Source of the DNA: Mesorhizobium terrae | GTDB taxonomy: Bacteria; Pseudomonadota; Alphaproteobacteria; Rhizobiales; Rhizobiaceae | Reading direction: 5' to 3' | Assembly (NCBI RefSeq): GCF_008727715.1 | Contig: NZ_CP044218.1 | Coordinates: forward strand, 2,232,001-2,296,000 | Length of the DNA: 64,000 nucleotides | In this document: in pieces, positions 54,761 to 63,974 of the stretch | Layout of the letters: every line of letters starts with the position of its first letter | How positions within the stretch are numbered: position 1 is the stretch's first letter | Notes under the pieces: generated by a model | The model's input: only the letters and a program-made list of their open reading frames with translations | Database searches by the model: none | Told to the model about the DNA's origin: nothing | Program-made: the position numbers and the translations under genes

Positions 54761-54822
54761 GTCAGTTGAAGGCTTCGTCGGTCGAAAGCTTTGTCAGTTG
54801 AAAGCTTTGTTAGTCGAAGACC
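54761..54822. repeat. 16-bp tandem repeat, about four copies
   Basis: Unit GTCAGTTGAAGGCTTC and variants at 54761, 54777, 54793 and 54809 (the fourth 14 bases). The fourth copy contains the stop codon of the NIPSNAP gene (54810-54812), so the array appears to have grown by duplication of the end of that gene. Confidence 0.85.
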
Positions 54823-55115
54823 GGGCGGAAGAAAGAACGCTCGTAGCTGAGGAAACACTGGGTTTCCTCGTAGTAGCGCATGGCGGCCTGGCATTCAGGG
54901 TCCGATGCGGCCTTTGTCCTGTATTCTTCGTAGGCTGCCAGGCTCGGGAAGGTGAACAAGGCAAGGGCCACATTGCTCGCGCCTTCCGAGGGCATGAAAT
55001 AGCCGTGGTGGTTGCCGCCGAATTTTTCGACAAGCGGAATCCAGAGCCTGCCGTAGTGTTCGAACTCCTTCAGTCGCGCGGGATTGAGGATGTAGCGCAG
55101 GTAACAGGTGACCAT
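54810..55115 (-). CDS. NIPSNAP-family protein
   Basis: A 101-residue ferredoxin-like fold protein (MVTCYLRYILNPARLKEFEHYG; SERSFFRPVFD-type end). NIPSNAP proteins are small dimeric proteins of unclear function. It ends inside the 16-bp repeat array. Confidence 0.88.
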   Translation of the reverse strand: MVTCYLRYILNPARLKEFEHYGRLWIPLVEKFGGNHHGYFMPSEGASNVALALFTFPSLAAYEEYRTKAASDPECQAAMRYYEETQCFLSYERSFFRPVFD

Positions 55116-55210
55116 GATTGCTCCGGCGGTCTGTTGAGAGCGGAGAAAAACATGATGCATCGTCCGGCGGTAGAGCCAGCCGAAACGAGTTCGTTGCGAT
55201 GTGATTGTTG

Positions 55211-55885
55211 TTAGCTCGGTTTGAGCGCCAGCCAGATGGTGTGCTTGGCGCCGCGCTTGCCATGGGCGCGCACGGTGACCGCCTCGGCGGCGAAGCCGCA
55301 TTGCTGGAGGCGGCGGGTGAAGCCGCGATCCGGTCCCGATGACCACACCGCGAGCACGCCACCGGGACGCAGGGCATTGCGGGCGGCCTTGAGCCCGGCG
55401 AAGCCATAGAGGTCGTCATTGCCTTCCTGCGTCAGCCCCTCGGGGCCATTGTCGACATCGAGCAGGATGGCGTCATAGTCGCTGCGGGCGGCATCGATCA
55501 GCCGGCCGACGTCGGCCTCGCGCACGATGACGCGCGGGTCGTCGAGGCAGCCGTCGAAAATGGTTGCCATCGGACCACGTGCCCAGGTGACCACCGCTGG
55601 CACCAGTTCGGCAACGGTAACGCGGCTGTCAGCGCCAAGCTCGGCAAGTGCGGCGCGCAGCGTGAAACCCATGCCGAGACCACCGATCAGGACGTGAATG
55701 CGGTCGCTTTTGTCGATCTTGTCGAGGGAGAGCCTGGCCAGCGCTTCTTCCGAACCGCTGAGGCGGCTGTTCATCAGCTCGTTGGAGCCGAGCATGATGG
55801 AGAATTCGGTGCCGCGCCGTTTCAGCCGCAGTTCCTGCTTGCCGTCAGGTGTCCTGGCGGCGTCGAGCTGTTCCCAGGGGATCAA
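55211..55885 (-). CDS. Spermidine synthase-like methyltransferase-fold protein
   Basis: A 224-residue protein. GGLGMGFTLRAAL is the SAM/dcSAM-binding loop and LLDVDNGPEGL the second motif. It is shorter than SpeE and lacks clear polyamine-specific residues, so an orphan SpeE-like methyltransferase role is likely. Its start overlaps the end of the transporter gene by 4 bases. Confidence 0.82.
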   Translation of the reverse strand: MIPWEQLDAARTPDGKQELRLKRRGTEFSIMLGSNELMNSRLSGSEEALARLSLDKIDKSDRIHVLIGGLGMGFTLRAALAELGADSRVTVAELVPAVVTWARGPMATIFDGCLDDPRVIVREADVGRLIDAARSDYDAILLDVDNGPEGLTQEGNDDLYGFAGLKAARNALRPGGVLAVWSSGPDRGFTRRLQQCGFAAEAVTVRAHGKRGAKHTIWLALKPS

Positions 55886-56565
55886 GGCTGGACCGGCGCC
55901 GGCTGGCTCCAGCGCGCCGCGATCAGCCTGTAGGGGATCAGCGCGAAGACGGCGATGATCAACTTGACCGACAGGTCGCCAAGCGCCCAGGACAGCCAGC
56001 GCATCGTTTCCACCGGCAGAGCGCCGAGCAGCGGCGCATTTTCCAGCGCGAAGGCGTCATTGGGGCCGGCGAAGGCGAAAGCCGCTGAAAAGGCGATCGA
56101 GAAAAACACCAGCGTATCGAACACCGAACCGACCAGTGTGCCGAAGATCGGCGCGCGCCACCAGCTTTGCCGGCGCAGCCAGTTGAAGACGGTGACGTCG
56201 AGCAATTGCGCGGTGAGGAAGGCCGCACCCGAGGCGCAGGCGATGCGCACCAGACGGGCGGCGGCGGTGTCGAACTCGATCAGCCCGGCGCGGAAAAGCA
56301 GCGGCGGGATGACGATGGAGCACACAACAGCCGTCATGAAGCCGACGAAGACGATGCGGCGCGCTACGGCCGGGCCGTAGCGGCGATTGGCGAGATCGGT
56401 CACCAGGAAGGAGAAGGGATAGGTGAAGGCGCCCCAGGTCAGGATGTCGGCCAGCGACAGCGTGCCGACCTGTCCCTGCATGGGGAACTGCACGAGAATG
56501 TTCGACGCCACCACGACGAGCGCCATGGCGAGCACGAAAGGCAGATATCTGGAAAGAAACTGCAT
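55882..56565 (-). CDS. yhhQ: Queuosine-precursor transporter (YhhQ/VUT family)
   Basis: A 227-residue membrane protein with about six helices (FVLAMALVVVASNILVQFP; ADILTWGAFTYPFSFLVTDLANRRYG). YhhQ takes up queuosine precursors such as preQ0/preQ1. A preQ1-I riboswitch occupies its leader, which supports the call. ATG 56565 directly follows the riboswitch tail. Confidence 0.95.
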   Translation of the reverse strand: MQFLSRYLPFVLAMALVVVASNILVQFPMQGQVGTLSLADILTWGAFTYPFSFLVTDLANRRYGPAVARRIVFVGFMTAVVCSIVIPPLLFRAGLIEFDTAAARLVRIACASGAAFLTAQLLDVTVFNWLRRQSWWRAPIFGTLVGSVFDTLVFFSIAFSAAFAFAGPNDAFALENAPLLGALPVETMRWLSWALGDLSVKLIIAVFALIPYRLIAARWSQPAPVQP

Positions 56566-56591
56566 TTTTTTATCCTGGGTAATGGAACCAG
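56563..56591 (-). promoter_or_regulatory. preQ1-I riboswitch
   Basis: Minus strand: GCTGGTTCCATTACCCAG then GATAAAAAAATG. It has the GGTTC-ACCC core, a P1 stem CTGG/CCAG and the A-rich tail. Loop CATT can pair with AATG, so the pseudoknot P2 would include the start codon; AGGA in the 3' strand of P1 is the ribosome site. This fits translational repression when preQ1 is abundant. Confidence 0.9.
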
Positions 56592-56702
56592 CGGAGCGCC
56601 TGGCCGGGACGGGCGGCGCATCCTTCATTCGAGCATCGGATAGGTGGGTTCAGGAAACCTGCCGTTCCGATGCCCAGGCGGTCGTCCCCCGCCTGAAAGC
56701 GA

Positions 56703-56999
56703 TCAGGCGGCGATCTGGCCGGCCGTCTTCTTGGCGATCTGCTTCTTCAGCAGACGAGCGCGCTGCGACAGTTCCTTCTCGTCGGCCTTGGCCAGGAAGG
56801 CGTCGAGGCCACCGCGATGCTCGACCGAACGCAGGGCGTTGGCCGAAATGCGCAGGCGAACGTTCTGGTTCAGCGCTTCCGAGATGAGCGTGACATTGAC
56901 CAGGTTCGGCAGGAAGCGACGCTTGGTCTTGTTGTTGGCGTGGCTCACATTGTTGCCGGTCATGACGGCTTTGCCGGTGAGTTCGCAAGCGCGGGACAT
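56703..56999 (-). CDS. rpmB: 50S ribosomal protein bL28
   Basis: A 98-residue bL28 ([29 protein letters not shown] in parts; [22 protein letters not shown]). The cysteine count is low, as in the zinc-independent form. ATG 56999 is chosen over the in-frame ATG at 57029. It is followed by the riboswitch leader of yhhQ. Confidence 0.97.
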   Translation of the reverse strand: MSRACELTGKAVMTGNNVSHANNKTKRRFLPNLVNVTLISEALNQNVRLRISANALRSVEHRGGLDAFLAKADEKELSQRARLLKKQIAKKTAGQIAA

Positions 57000-57189
57000 T
57001 TTTGCTACCTTCAGTTCGTATCCGGCCAAACCTTCGACCGCGCCATATGGCGCGCGGTGCTGTCGGCGGCCTCAAGGAAAAAGTTGGCGTTCCATAGTTG
57101 CATTTAGCCGGGGCGTCAAGCGTTGTTCGGCCCGAGTGCCGGGTAATCGCCTCCCGGACCGGGCTTTCTTCCCTGTCGACGCCCGCCGA

Positions 57190-58176
57190 TCACGACGCTT
57201 CAATCGGCCGGCGCGCGGCTGTCGCCGCCAGGAAAACCAGTATGACCGCACCAGCACCGAAGACGACATTGCCGGCCAGCGCGATGAATGGAGAGATACC
57301 CAGATATTGAGCGTGCTGGAACCCGGCCCAGACATAGGTCATCAGGGCGCCGCTGGCGAGGGCGACACCATGAGCTCGGTTCCATTGCGGCGAGCGCGAC
57401 CATCGCCAGACAAGCGCTATGCCAAGCAGCACGACGACACACCACAGGCCGGCGACAACCCATTTGGACAAAAGCTCCGCAAGCACGTCGCGAAGCATCA
57501 GCAGGCTGGTGAGGAGAAAGCCGGCCAGGCCAACGTTTCGTGGCGAAGGCGTTGTCGCCTCCGCCACGCTTGGCGGTGAGGGCATCCAGAAGGCGGCAAT
57601 GACCAGAACGAGGATGGCGAGGCCCGAGGCGACGAACTGGCCGGGCGAGGCAATGAATTTTTCCGATTCGATCTGGCCATAAGTCAGCAAGGCGGACCCG
57701 ACAACAAAGACAATCGCGGTGACGCCGAGACCGAGCGGTTTGAGCCAGGGCCGCTGCGGTGTCGGGTCGAAGGCCTCGATCAGGGCGATCGGCACGGCGA
57801 TGCTCCAGATGGTGTGCAGCGTCAGCACATCCTGGATCAACCCCATGCTGGTGCCGAGGGCTTCGACGCGCGTGTCGGCATAGGCGGCGGCCATGTCGAA
57901 GCCGTTGTAGTGCGGGTTCCACAGCATCTGGTCGATCGGACCCTCTTCCAGCAGCGCATAGGCTGCCGCCAAGAGAAGGATCGTCGGCCAACCGCGGCCG
58001 CTGCGGCGCGCGACCTCGCGGATCAGAAGGGCACCGCAGCCATACATGGGCGCGAGCAGAACGATCCACCCGAGACCGGTTATCGGCTGATTGCCGAGCA
58101 GCCACTCGCCAACCAGGGGCGCCAGGAGCACCAGAGATATCGCCAGGACAATGGGGCGGCGCTTGACGGACGACAT
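57190..58176 (-). CDS. Hypothetical polytopic membrane protein (328 aa)
   Basis: About nine to ten predicted membrane helices. NPHYNGFDMAAAYADTRVEALGTS lies in a loop near residue 88. There is no transport or enzyme signature I recognise. A perfect 12-bp inverted repeat lies 30 bases upstream, so it is likely under tight local control. Confidence 0.75.
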   Translation of the reverse strand: MSSVKRRPIVLAISLVLLAPLVGEWLLGNQPITGLGWIVLLAPMYGCGALLIREVARRSGRGWPTILLLAAAYALLEEGPIDQMLWNPHYNGFDMAAAYADTRVEALGTSMGLIQDVLTLHTIWSIAVPIALIEAFDPTPQRPWLKPLGLGVTAIVFVVGSALLTYGQIESEKFIASPGQFVASGLAILVLVIAAFWMPSPPSVAEATTPSPRNVGLAGFLLTSLLMLRDVLAELLSKWVVAGLWCVVVLLGIALVWRWSRSPQWNRAHGVALASGALMTYVWAGFQHAQYLGISPFIALAGNVVFGAGAVILVFLAATAARRPIEAS

Positions 58177-58205
58177 CGTCGGGTGCCTTCAGCAGGGGTA
58201 TCTCC

Positions 58206-58235
58206 GCAATAATAGAGTATGTGCTCTATTATTGC
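58206..58235. promoter_or_regulatory. Perfect 12-bp inverted repeat, orphan operator
   Basis: GCAATAATAGAG (58206-58217) and CTCTATTATTGC (58224-58235) around TATGTG. It is the most AT-rich point of the local sequence and lies 30 bases upstream of the 57190-58176 gene. A dimeric repressor is expected; no regulator gene is adjacent. Confidence 0.65.
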
Positions 58236-58341
58236 AATTCCCGGAGAAGGAGGCGAGAGACAGCAGCGAGCAGGAGCCCGTTCCGAAGACTGGAACAGGT
58301 CACTCCTCCGCACGCGGAGCCTGGTCGTGTGGGATCGATGG

Positions 58342-58773
58342 CTAGGAGGAAGAGCGGTTAAGACGCACGTCCTGGAAACCGGAAGCGGCGATCGTGCTGC
58401 ACAGGTCGAACCATTCGCAGCCCTGGCAGGCCTGCCGCGTGGTGCCGGCGCGGAAAGCCTGGCGCATGCGCTCGATTGTCGGACCGTCCAGGGAAAATCG
58501 CTCGCCTTCGCGGACCGGACGGCCGATCAGGGTCTCGACCGCATCGGCCGCCAATCGGTCGCGCTCGGACACGCTGTCCTGGAAACAGTGGTGATCGGTT
58601 TCGGTGAGCCTTGGCTGGCAGATGTCGTCTGGACCGGCGACGAGGAGCATGTCCTCGCCGCCGCTCAAACGTTCCACCACCCGGTCATAGCCTTGCGTGA
58701 AGGCCTCGCTGTAGCCCTTGCCGACATAGGTCAGCATGCACAGCAGGTGATGGGCGCGGATGCGGACGGTCAC
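58342..58773 (-). CDS. DUF1284 protein
   Basis: A 143-residue protein (RAHHLLCMLTYVGKGYSEAF; QACQGCEWFDLC). The cysteine/histidine pattern could hold a metal or Fe-S centre. It follows bioY by 25 bases and is probably in its operon. Confidence 0.85.
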   Translation of the reverse strand: MTVRIRAHHLLCMLTYVGKGYSEAFTQGYDRVVERLSGGEDMLLVAGPDDICQPRLTETDHHCFQDSVSERDRLAADAVETLIGRPVREGERFSLDGPTIERMRQAFRAGTTRQACQGCEWFDLCSTIAASGFQDVRLNRSSS

Positions 58774-58798
58774 GTCAGCCCCGCGAAGTCGGATGATC

Positions 58799-59380
58799 TC
58801 AGAGCGAGATCTTGGCGCGACGCACCGCTTCGATGGTGGCGGTAGCCAGCACGGCCTTCAGGATGCCGCCGAGCACGAAGGGGGCGAAGCCGAAAGTGTA
58901 GGCCTTTTCCGCGCCAATCATGCCGGCAAGCACGATGGTGCCGAACACCAGGATGAAAGCGTTGCCGGCCAGCATGGCGACGACGTTGCGGACCAGGCGG
59001 CCCTCGGCGGTCCAGCCGCGCTCGGCCAGCCAGCCGACAAGAGCGGCGGCGATCGGGAAGGCGGCGAGATAACCGGCGGTCGGGCCGGCGAAGTGGGCGA
59101 GGCCACCGGCGCCGCCTGCGAGGACCGGAGCGCCGAGCGCAGCTTCACCCAGCCAAGCGAGAACCGTGGCAAGGCCGAGGCGCCAGCCATAGAGTGCGCC
59201 GACCAGCGTGACGGCGAAGGTCTGCATGGTCATCGGCACCGGGAACATCGGCACCTCGATCCAGGACGAGGCGGCGAGGAACAACGAGCCCAGGAAGACC
59301 GCGGCGACTTTGACCGCCAGCGGGCGGCCGGCAAGGCGCAACGGGACAAAAGTGGTGGAAGTCATGGCGGGAGCGTTCAT
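58799..59380 (-). CDS. bioY: Biotin transporter BioY
   Basis: A 193-residue ECF-type S component with about six helices (EVPMFPVPMTMQTFAVTLVGALYGW; GPTAGYLAAFPIAAALVGWL). It takes up biotin, with or without a shared energising module. ATG 59380 is preferred; 59365 is an alternative. I see no clear BioR/BirA box upstream. Confidence 0.95.
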   Translation of the reverse strand: MNAPAMTSTTFVPLRLAGRPLAVKVAAVFLGSLFLAASSWIEVPMFPVPMTMQTFAVTLVGALYGWRLGLATVLAWLGEAALGAPVLAGGAGGLAHFAGPTAGYLAAFPIAAALVGWLAERGWTAEGRLVRNVVAMLAGNAFILVFGTIVLAGMIGAEKAYTFGFAPFVLGGILKAVLATATIEAVRRAKISL

Positions 59381-59519
59381 CGGGCCTCTCCGGGTCAATT
59401 ATGGTTCGCGCCGACGTTTGTTGCCGGCTTGTCGCGCATATTTCACAGCTGCATGGTGCAACGCAACTAAAGAACGCGACAAGCGGATTGCCATGTCCGA
59501 CCCGTGAGCACGAACAAGG

Positions 59520-60413
59520 CTAGCTTTGGCTCGATGCCGTTCCGACCGCGCTGGTTGCAACGACGAGCGCCACGCCGATGAGTTGCAGGGCCGCCATTGC
59601 CTGACCGAGGACGATGAAGCCGGCGCTGGCGCCGATTGCCGGCTCCAGGCTCATCAGCAGCCCGAACGCCGACGCGTTCATGCGGCGAAGCGCCATGAGC
59701 TCGAGCGCGTAGGGAAACAAGGGAACAAGCACCGCGAGCAGCCCTGTCGTCACGAGTGCTTCCGGGGAAAGTCCCAGCTGTGCCTGGTGAAAGCCGAAGG
59801 GCGTTGCGACAAGGGCGGCAAACAGCAAGGAAAGGCACAGGCCTTCCAGACCTTCGAACTGCTGGCCGGCATATTTCGTCAGCACGATATAGCCGCCCCA
59901 GCCAACCGCCGCGCCGAGCGCGAACAGCACGCCGATCGTGTCGGCCACCCATGCGCTGCCGTCCCAGGAAATACAAAGGACACCGAGCGCCGCGATGACC
60001 GGGCATAAGAGACGCCAGCCTCGCCCGCCGAAGATCGTGGCGACGGTCAGAGGTCCCAGAAACTCGATCGCCACGGCGAGCCCGAGCGGAATGCGTTCGA
60101 TCGCGGCGAAGAAGCAGAGCGTCATCATCGCCATGACCGCACCCAGCGCCGCGGCCGTCGCCCATTGCCGCCTTGAAAAACTGAGCAGCGGCGGGCGCAC
60201 GACTATCATCAGCACGATTGCCGCCCAGCAAAGCCGCAGCCAGGTCGTGCCGAACGGTCCCAGTTCCTGCATGGCTGGTCGGGAGAATGCCGCGCCGAAT
60301 TGCACGCTGGACATTGAAAGCAGGCAGAAGGCGATTGCGAGATAGAAGCCCCCGCGAGAATGTTGCCTGACAGGCGCATTCCATTGCGGATCGGCGGTTT
60401 CAGCTTCGGCCAT
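59520..60413 (-). CDS. EamA-family (DMT) exporter, RhtA-like
   Basis: A 297-residue protein with ten predicted helices. FGTTWLRLCWAAIVLM and LEPAIGASAGFIVLGQAMAALQ are typical of RhtA/threonine-homoserine exporters. It lies 91 bases behind a LysR gene on the same strand, its probable regulator. Confidence 0.88.
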   Translation of the reverse strand: MAEAETADPQWNAPVRQHSRGGFYLAIAFCLLSMSSVQFGAAFSRPAMQELGPFGTTWLRLCWAAIVLMIVVRPPLLSFSRRQWATAAALGAVMAMMTLCFFAAIERIPLGLAVAIEFLGPLTVATIFGGRGWRLLCPVIAALGVLCISWDGSAWVADTIGVLFALGAAVGWGGYIVLTKYAGQQFEGLEGLCLSLLFAALVATPFGFHQAQLGLSPEALVTTGLLAVLVPLFPYALELMALRRMNASAFGLLMSLEPAIGASAGFIVLGQAMAALQLIGVALVVATSAVGTASSQS

Positions 60414-60504
60414 GACAAAACGTTCCCTTACCTGTCAGGGCCAGCAATAGATGAATTGGCAAATTCAGGAATGGTGATAATTCTGATGCTCGTATCAGGA
60501 ATTT

Positions 60505-61374
60505 TTATGTTTTGTCGATCGAGCGATCGGCGAACCCCTCGCGCAGAAACGATGCCAGCTCGTTGACCAGCGGGGGCGAGTTCGCGCCAACAAAGATGCC
60601 GAACTCGGCGATCGGGGCGGGCGGCAAGCGCAGGCGACCTTGCACATTCTCGCAATCCGGCGGCAGGCTTTCGGGAAGCATAAGGCCGATGCCGAAGCCC
60701 GCCCTCAATCCCGACACCAGGGCCGCGAATGTCGAGACGCGGCAGCCGACACGCCAGGGCAGCCCGGCCTCCGCGAGCGATGCCAGCATCCGGTCCTGCC
60801 AGGAGCAGGCGCTTTCGAAGAGGACGAGCGGAAGCTCCGCTTCAGCGTCGATCTCGATGATGCGGCTCGCACCCCAGACCAGAGGTCGCGACATATAGCC
60901 GGATGGCGCCGAGGCGAAACGGACCGGATCGGCGATCACGATGTCGCTGCGGCCCTCGTCGATCGCCTTGGCGAGATCCGCGCCGCTCGCCGATGTCAGG
61001 GCGATCTCGACCGAAGGATGCCGGCGACGAAAATCGGCGATGATGGAAGGAAGCCTCGTCATCGCGAGATCCTCGATGATGCCGAGCCTTACCCGTCCGA
61101 TCAGCATGCGCCCGGCGATCTGGCGGCGGACATCTTCGCCAAGGGCGATGGTCTTGCGGGCATAAGCGAGAACGATTTCGCCGGCCTCGGTGAGGATCAT
61201 GCCGCGCGAGGAACGCAGCAAAAGCTGGCTGCCGAACTCGGCTTCCAGGCGCTGAAGCTGCATGGAGACCGCGGCCTGGGTGCGGGAGAGACGCAAGGCT
61301 GCCTTGCTGACCGTGCCTGCTTCGGCAACGGCAACGAAGGCACGCAGCAGGCGGATATCGAGATCTGCTTCCAT
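60505..61374 (-). CDS. LysR-family transcriptional regulator
   Basis: A 289-residue regulator. The N-terminal winged helix is LRAFVAVAEAGTVSKAALRLSRTQAAVSMQLQRLE; the effector domain follows from residue 90. Its orientation toward the exporter suggests control of that gene or of its own expression. Confidence 0.93.
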   Translation of the reverse strand: MEADLDIRLLRAFVAVAEAGTVSKAALRLSRTQAAVSMQLQRLEAEFGSQLLLRSSRGMILTEAGEIVLAYARKTIALGEDVRRQIAGRMLIGRVRLGIIEDLAMTRLPSIIADFRRRHPSVEIALTSASGADLAKAIDEGRSDIVIADPVRFASAPSGYMSRPLVWGASRIIEIDAEAELPLVLFESACSWQDRMLASLAEAGLPWRVGCRVSTFAALVSGLRAGFGIGLMLPESLPPDCENVQGRLRLPPAPIAEFGIFVGANSPPLVNELASFLREGFADRSIDKT

Positions 61375-61604
61375 CAGCAGGCCTTATTTCGTGGCAACCG
61401 GTATAAGGCTAGGCGCTGGTGCGGAGCGAGGCAACTCTCCAGAACGGGTGTGGTCGAACCGTGGGTGTCGCCTTCGATGGAAGGTCGCGGCGGGGATTGC
61501 CGTCATCCTCACACAAATGCCGGAATCGACCTGTTGAGAGACGCCTGGGGACATGCTGGATTAGCTTTCGATTGTTGCCGACCGTCAAAAGGATCGCAGT
61601 CTTG

Positions 61605-62378
61605 ATGCCGCGTCTTGTCGTTACCCTGCCCATGCTGTTTGCGCTGGCCGCGCCGGCCGCGGCCGCCGATTCCTTCCATGGCGAATACACGGTCTCTTTC
61701 TTTGGCATCACGGTGGCCCGATCGAGTTTCGACAGCCACTACGAAGGCGATAAATACACGATCGACGGCAGCGCCTCCGCCGCCGGGCTGGCGCGTATCT
61801 TCGACGATACGTCGGGCACGCTGACGGCAAGCGGGCGCTTTTCGCGCGAGGGCGTGCAGTCGCAGGGCTTCCGCGCCGACTACACGTCGGGCAAGAAGGT
61901 GTCGATGGTCGACATCCGCTTTACCGGCGGCAAGGTGTCTTACACCCAGGTGCTGCCGCCGCCAAAACCGCGCGGCGACGACTGGCTGCCGCTCGACGCC
62001 GGCGACTTGAAGGGGGTTGCCGATCCGATCGCCGCCACCGTCATCCGCGCCGGCAGCCTCGACAGCGTCTGCGGCCGGACGGTGAAGATGTATGACGGTG
62101 AGATGCGCGCCAATCTGGTGCTGACGCCGGTCAGCAAGGGCAAGATGGCGGTGAAGGGGTATCAGGGGCCGACGGTGACCTGCCGCATGAACCTGCAGCC
62201 GGTTTCGGGCTACGCCCAGCGGCGCAAGGCGCTCAAATTCCTGCGTGACCGCTCCAAGATCATGGTGACGTTTGCGCCGCTCGGCCAAACCGGGATATAT
62301 GCGCCGATCTATGCAACCGTAGGCACCGAGATCGGCACGATCACAGTCAAGGCACGGCGGTTCGAGGCAAAAAACTAG
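61605..62378 (+). CDS. DUF3108 secreted protein
   Basis: A 257-residue protein with a signal peptide (MPRLVVTLPMLFALAAPAAAAD) and a beta-rich DUF3108 domain (FFGITVARSSFDSHYEGDKYTIDGSA in parts). It is probably periplasmic. ATG 61605 is used; TTG 61602 is possible because an AAGGA site fits it better. It leads into the exporter gene on the same strand. Confidence 0.85.
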   Translation: MPRLVVTLPMLFALAAPAAAADSFHGEYTVSFFGITVARSSFDSHYEGDKYTIDGSASAAGLARIFDDTSGTLTASGRFSREGVQSQGFRADYTSGKKVSMVDIRFTGGKVSYTQVLPPPKPRGDDWLPLDAGDLKGVADPIAATVIRAGSLDSVCGRTVKMYDGEMRANLVLTPVSKGKMAVKGYQGPTVTCRMNLQPVSGYAQRRKALKFLRDRSKIMVTFAPLGQTGIYAPIYATVGTEIGTITVKARRFEAKN

Positions 62379-62409
62379 GCGCGCAAAGACGCGCCACCGG
62401 GAGGGGGAC

Positions 62410-63303
62410 ATGGGGCGCGCGACACTGATAGGCTTTTGCGCCGTGGCGATGTGGGCGCTTCTGGCGCTGCTCACCGACGCTTCCGGCACGATGCCGCCGT
62501 TCCAGCTTTCGGCCATCACCTTCGCCATCGGCACCTGTGTCGGCCTGGTGGCGCGGCTGTTCATGCCCGCCGCCGCCAAGCAGGAACCGGTCCCGGCCAT
62601 CGTGTGGGTGATCGGCATTGCCGGCCTGTTCGGCTATCACTTTTTCTACTTCACCGCGCTGCGCAACGCGCCTGCGGTGGAGGCCAGCCTCATCGCCTAT
62701 CTGTGGCCGCTGCTGATCGTGTTGGGCTCGGCCCTGATGCCGGGCGAGAAGCTGGCCTGGAACCATGTCGCCGGCGCTCTGCTCGGCCTCGCCGGCACGT
62801 TCCTGATCGTCACCAAGGGTGGCGGGCTGGCGTTCGACGCCCGCTACGGCTTCGGCTATGCCATGGCGGCGGTCTGCGCGGTCGTGTGGTCGTCCTATTC
62901 GCTGCTGTCGCGGCGCTTCCCGTCGGTGCCGACGACGATCGTCACATGGTTCTGCCTGGCGACCTCGGTGCTTTCGCTGGTCTGCCACCTGCTGCTTGAG
63001 CAGACTGTGTGGCCGCAGAATTCAGGCCAGTGGCTGGCGGTGCTGGCTCTCGGCCTGATGCCGGTCGGCGCGGCCTTCTATGCCTGGGACATCGGCGTCA
63101 AGCGCGGCAACATCCAGGTGCTGGGCGCCGCCAGCTATGCCGCGCCGCTTCTTTCCACGCTGGTGCTGATCGCGGCTGGTTTCGCGGAGCCCAGCTTGCG
63201 CATCCTCGCCGCCTGCGTGCTGATCACCGGCGGCGCCGTTCTGGCGGCGAAATCGCTTTTGTTCGGCAAGCGCGCGACGGTCGAGAATGGAGCGGGCGCA
63301 TGA
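62410..63303 (+). CDS. EamA-family (DMT) transporter, YddG-like
   Basis: A 297-residue ten-helix exporter. IAGLFGYHFFYFTALRNAPAVEASLIAYLWPLLIV parallels YddG-type aromatic amino-acid exporters. It is preceded by GGGAGGGGG. It overlaps the next gene by 4 bases. Confidence 0.9.
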   Translation: MGRATLIGFCAVAMWALLALLTDASGTMPPFQLSAITFAIGTCVGLVARLFMPAAAKQEPVPAIVWVIGIAGLFGYHFFYFTALRNAPAVEASLIAYLWPLLIVLGSALMPGEKLAWNHVAGALLGLAGTFLIVTKGGGLAFDARYGFGYAMAAVCAVVWSSYSLLSRRFPSVPTTIVTWFCLATSVLSLVCHLLLEQTVWPQNSGQWLAVLALGLMPVGAAFYAWDIGVKRGNIQVLGAASYAAPLLSTLVLIAAGFAEPSLRILAACVLITGGAVLAAKSLLFGKRATVENGAGA

Positions 63304-63974
63304 TGCCGTTTCCAGGTGGCATCGAGGCGACGCCGAACGGCACGCTGATCTTTTCCGTCGTGGCGGCGGTCGTCTACGGTTTCGCGATCAGTCAGCCGCC
63401 GTCGCTGTTGCGTTCGGCTGCCAAGACGCTTGCGGTCGCACTTCTAGCCGCGCTCGCCTTTCTTCTCGGCGGGCCGCTGTTGCTGGTCGCCGCACTCGTA
63501 CTCAGCGCACTGGGCGACGCGTTCCTGTCGCGCGACGGCGAAGTCGCTTTCCTCGGCGGGCTGGGCAGCTTCCTCGCCGCGCATCTGGCCTATGTCGTGC
63601 TGTTCGTGGCGATGGGCAGTGGCCTTGCGGCGCTCGGCGCCGCATCCTGGCGCGTTGTTGCCGCGCTTGTCATGGCGGTGTTCGCGGCCGGCATGTTGCG
63701 GCTTCTGTGGCCGCGCATCGGATCCGACCTGAAAGCGCCGGTCGCCGTCTACGTTGCCGCCATTTTCGCCATGGGCGTGACCGCGCTGACCACCGGCAAC
63801 GCGTTGGTCATTGCCGGGGCGGTGATGTTCATGGCTTCGGACGCGTTGCTGGCGACCGAGAAATTCTTGGCCGACACCGTGGAAGGGCATCGCGTCTGGA
63901 TGCGCTATGCGGTGTGGGTGCTCTATTACGTGGCGCAGATGGCCATCGCGATGGGCTTCCTGCGCCCGGTTTAG
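63300..63974 (+). CDS. YhhN-family (lysoplasmalogenase-like) membrane protein
   Basis: A 224-residue protein with about seven or eight helices. ALGDAFLSRDGEVAFLGGLGSFLAAHLAYVVLF is the YhhN/TMEM86 core with its conserved Asp. TMEM86 hydrolyses the vinyl-ether bond of lysoplasmalogen; bacterial roles are less clear. ATG 63300 overlaps the exporter stop. Confidence 0.9.
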   Translation: MMPFPGGIEATPNGTLIFSVVAAVVYGFAISQPPSLLRSAAKTLAVALLAALAFLLGGPLLLVAALVLSALGDAFLSRDGEVAFLGGLGSFLAAHLAYVVLFVAMGSGLAALGAASWRVVAALVMAVFAAGMLRLLWPRIGSDLKAPVAVYVAAIFAMGVTALTTGNALVIAGAVMFMASDALLATEKFLADTVEGHRVWMRYAVWVLYYVAQMAIAMGFLRPV

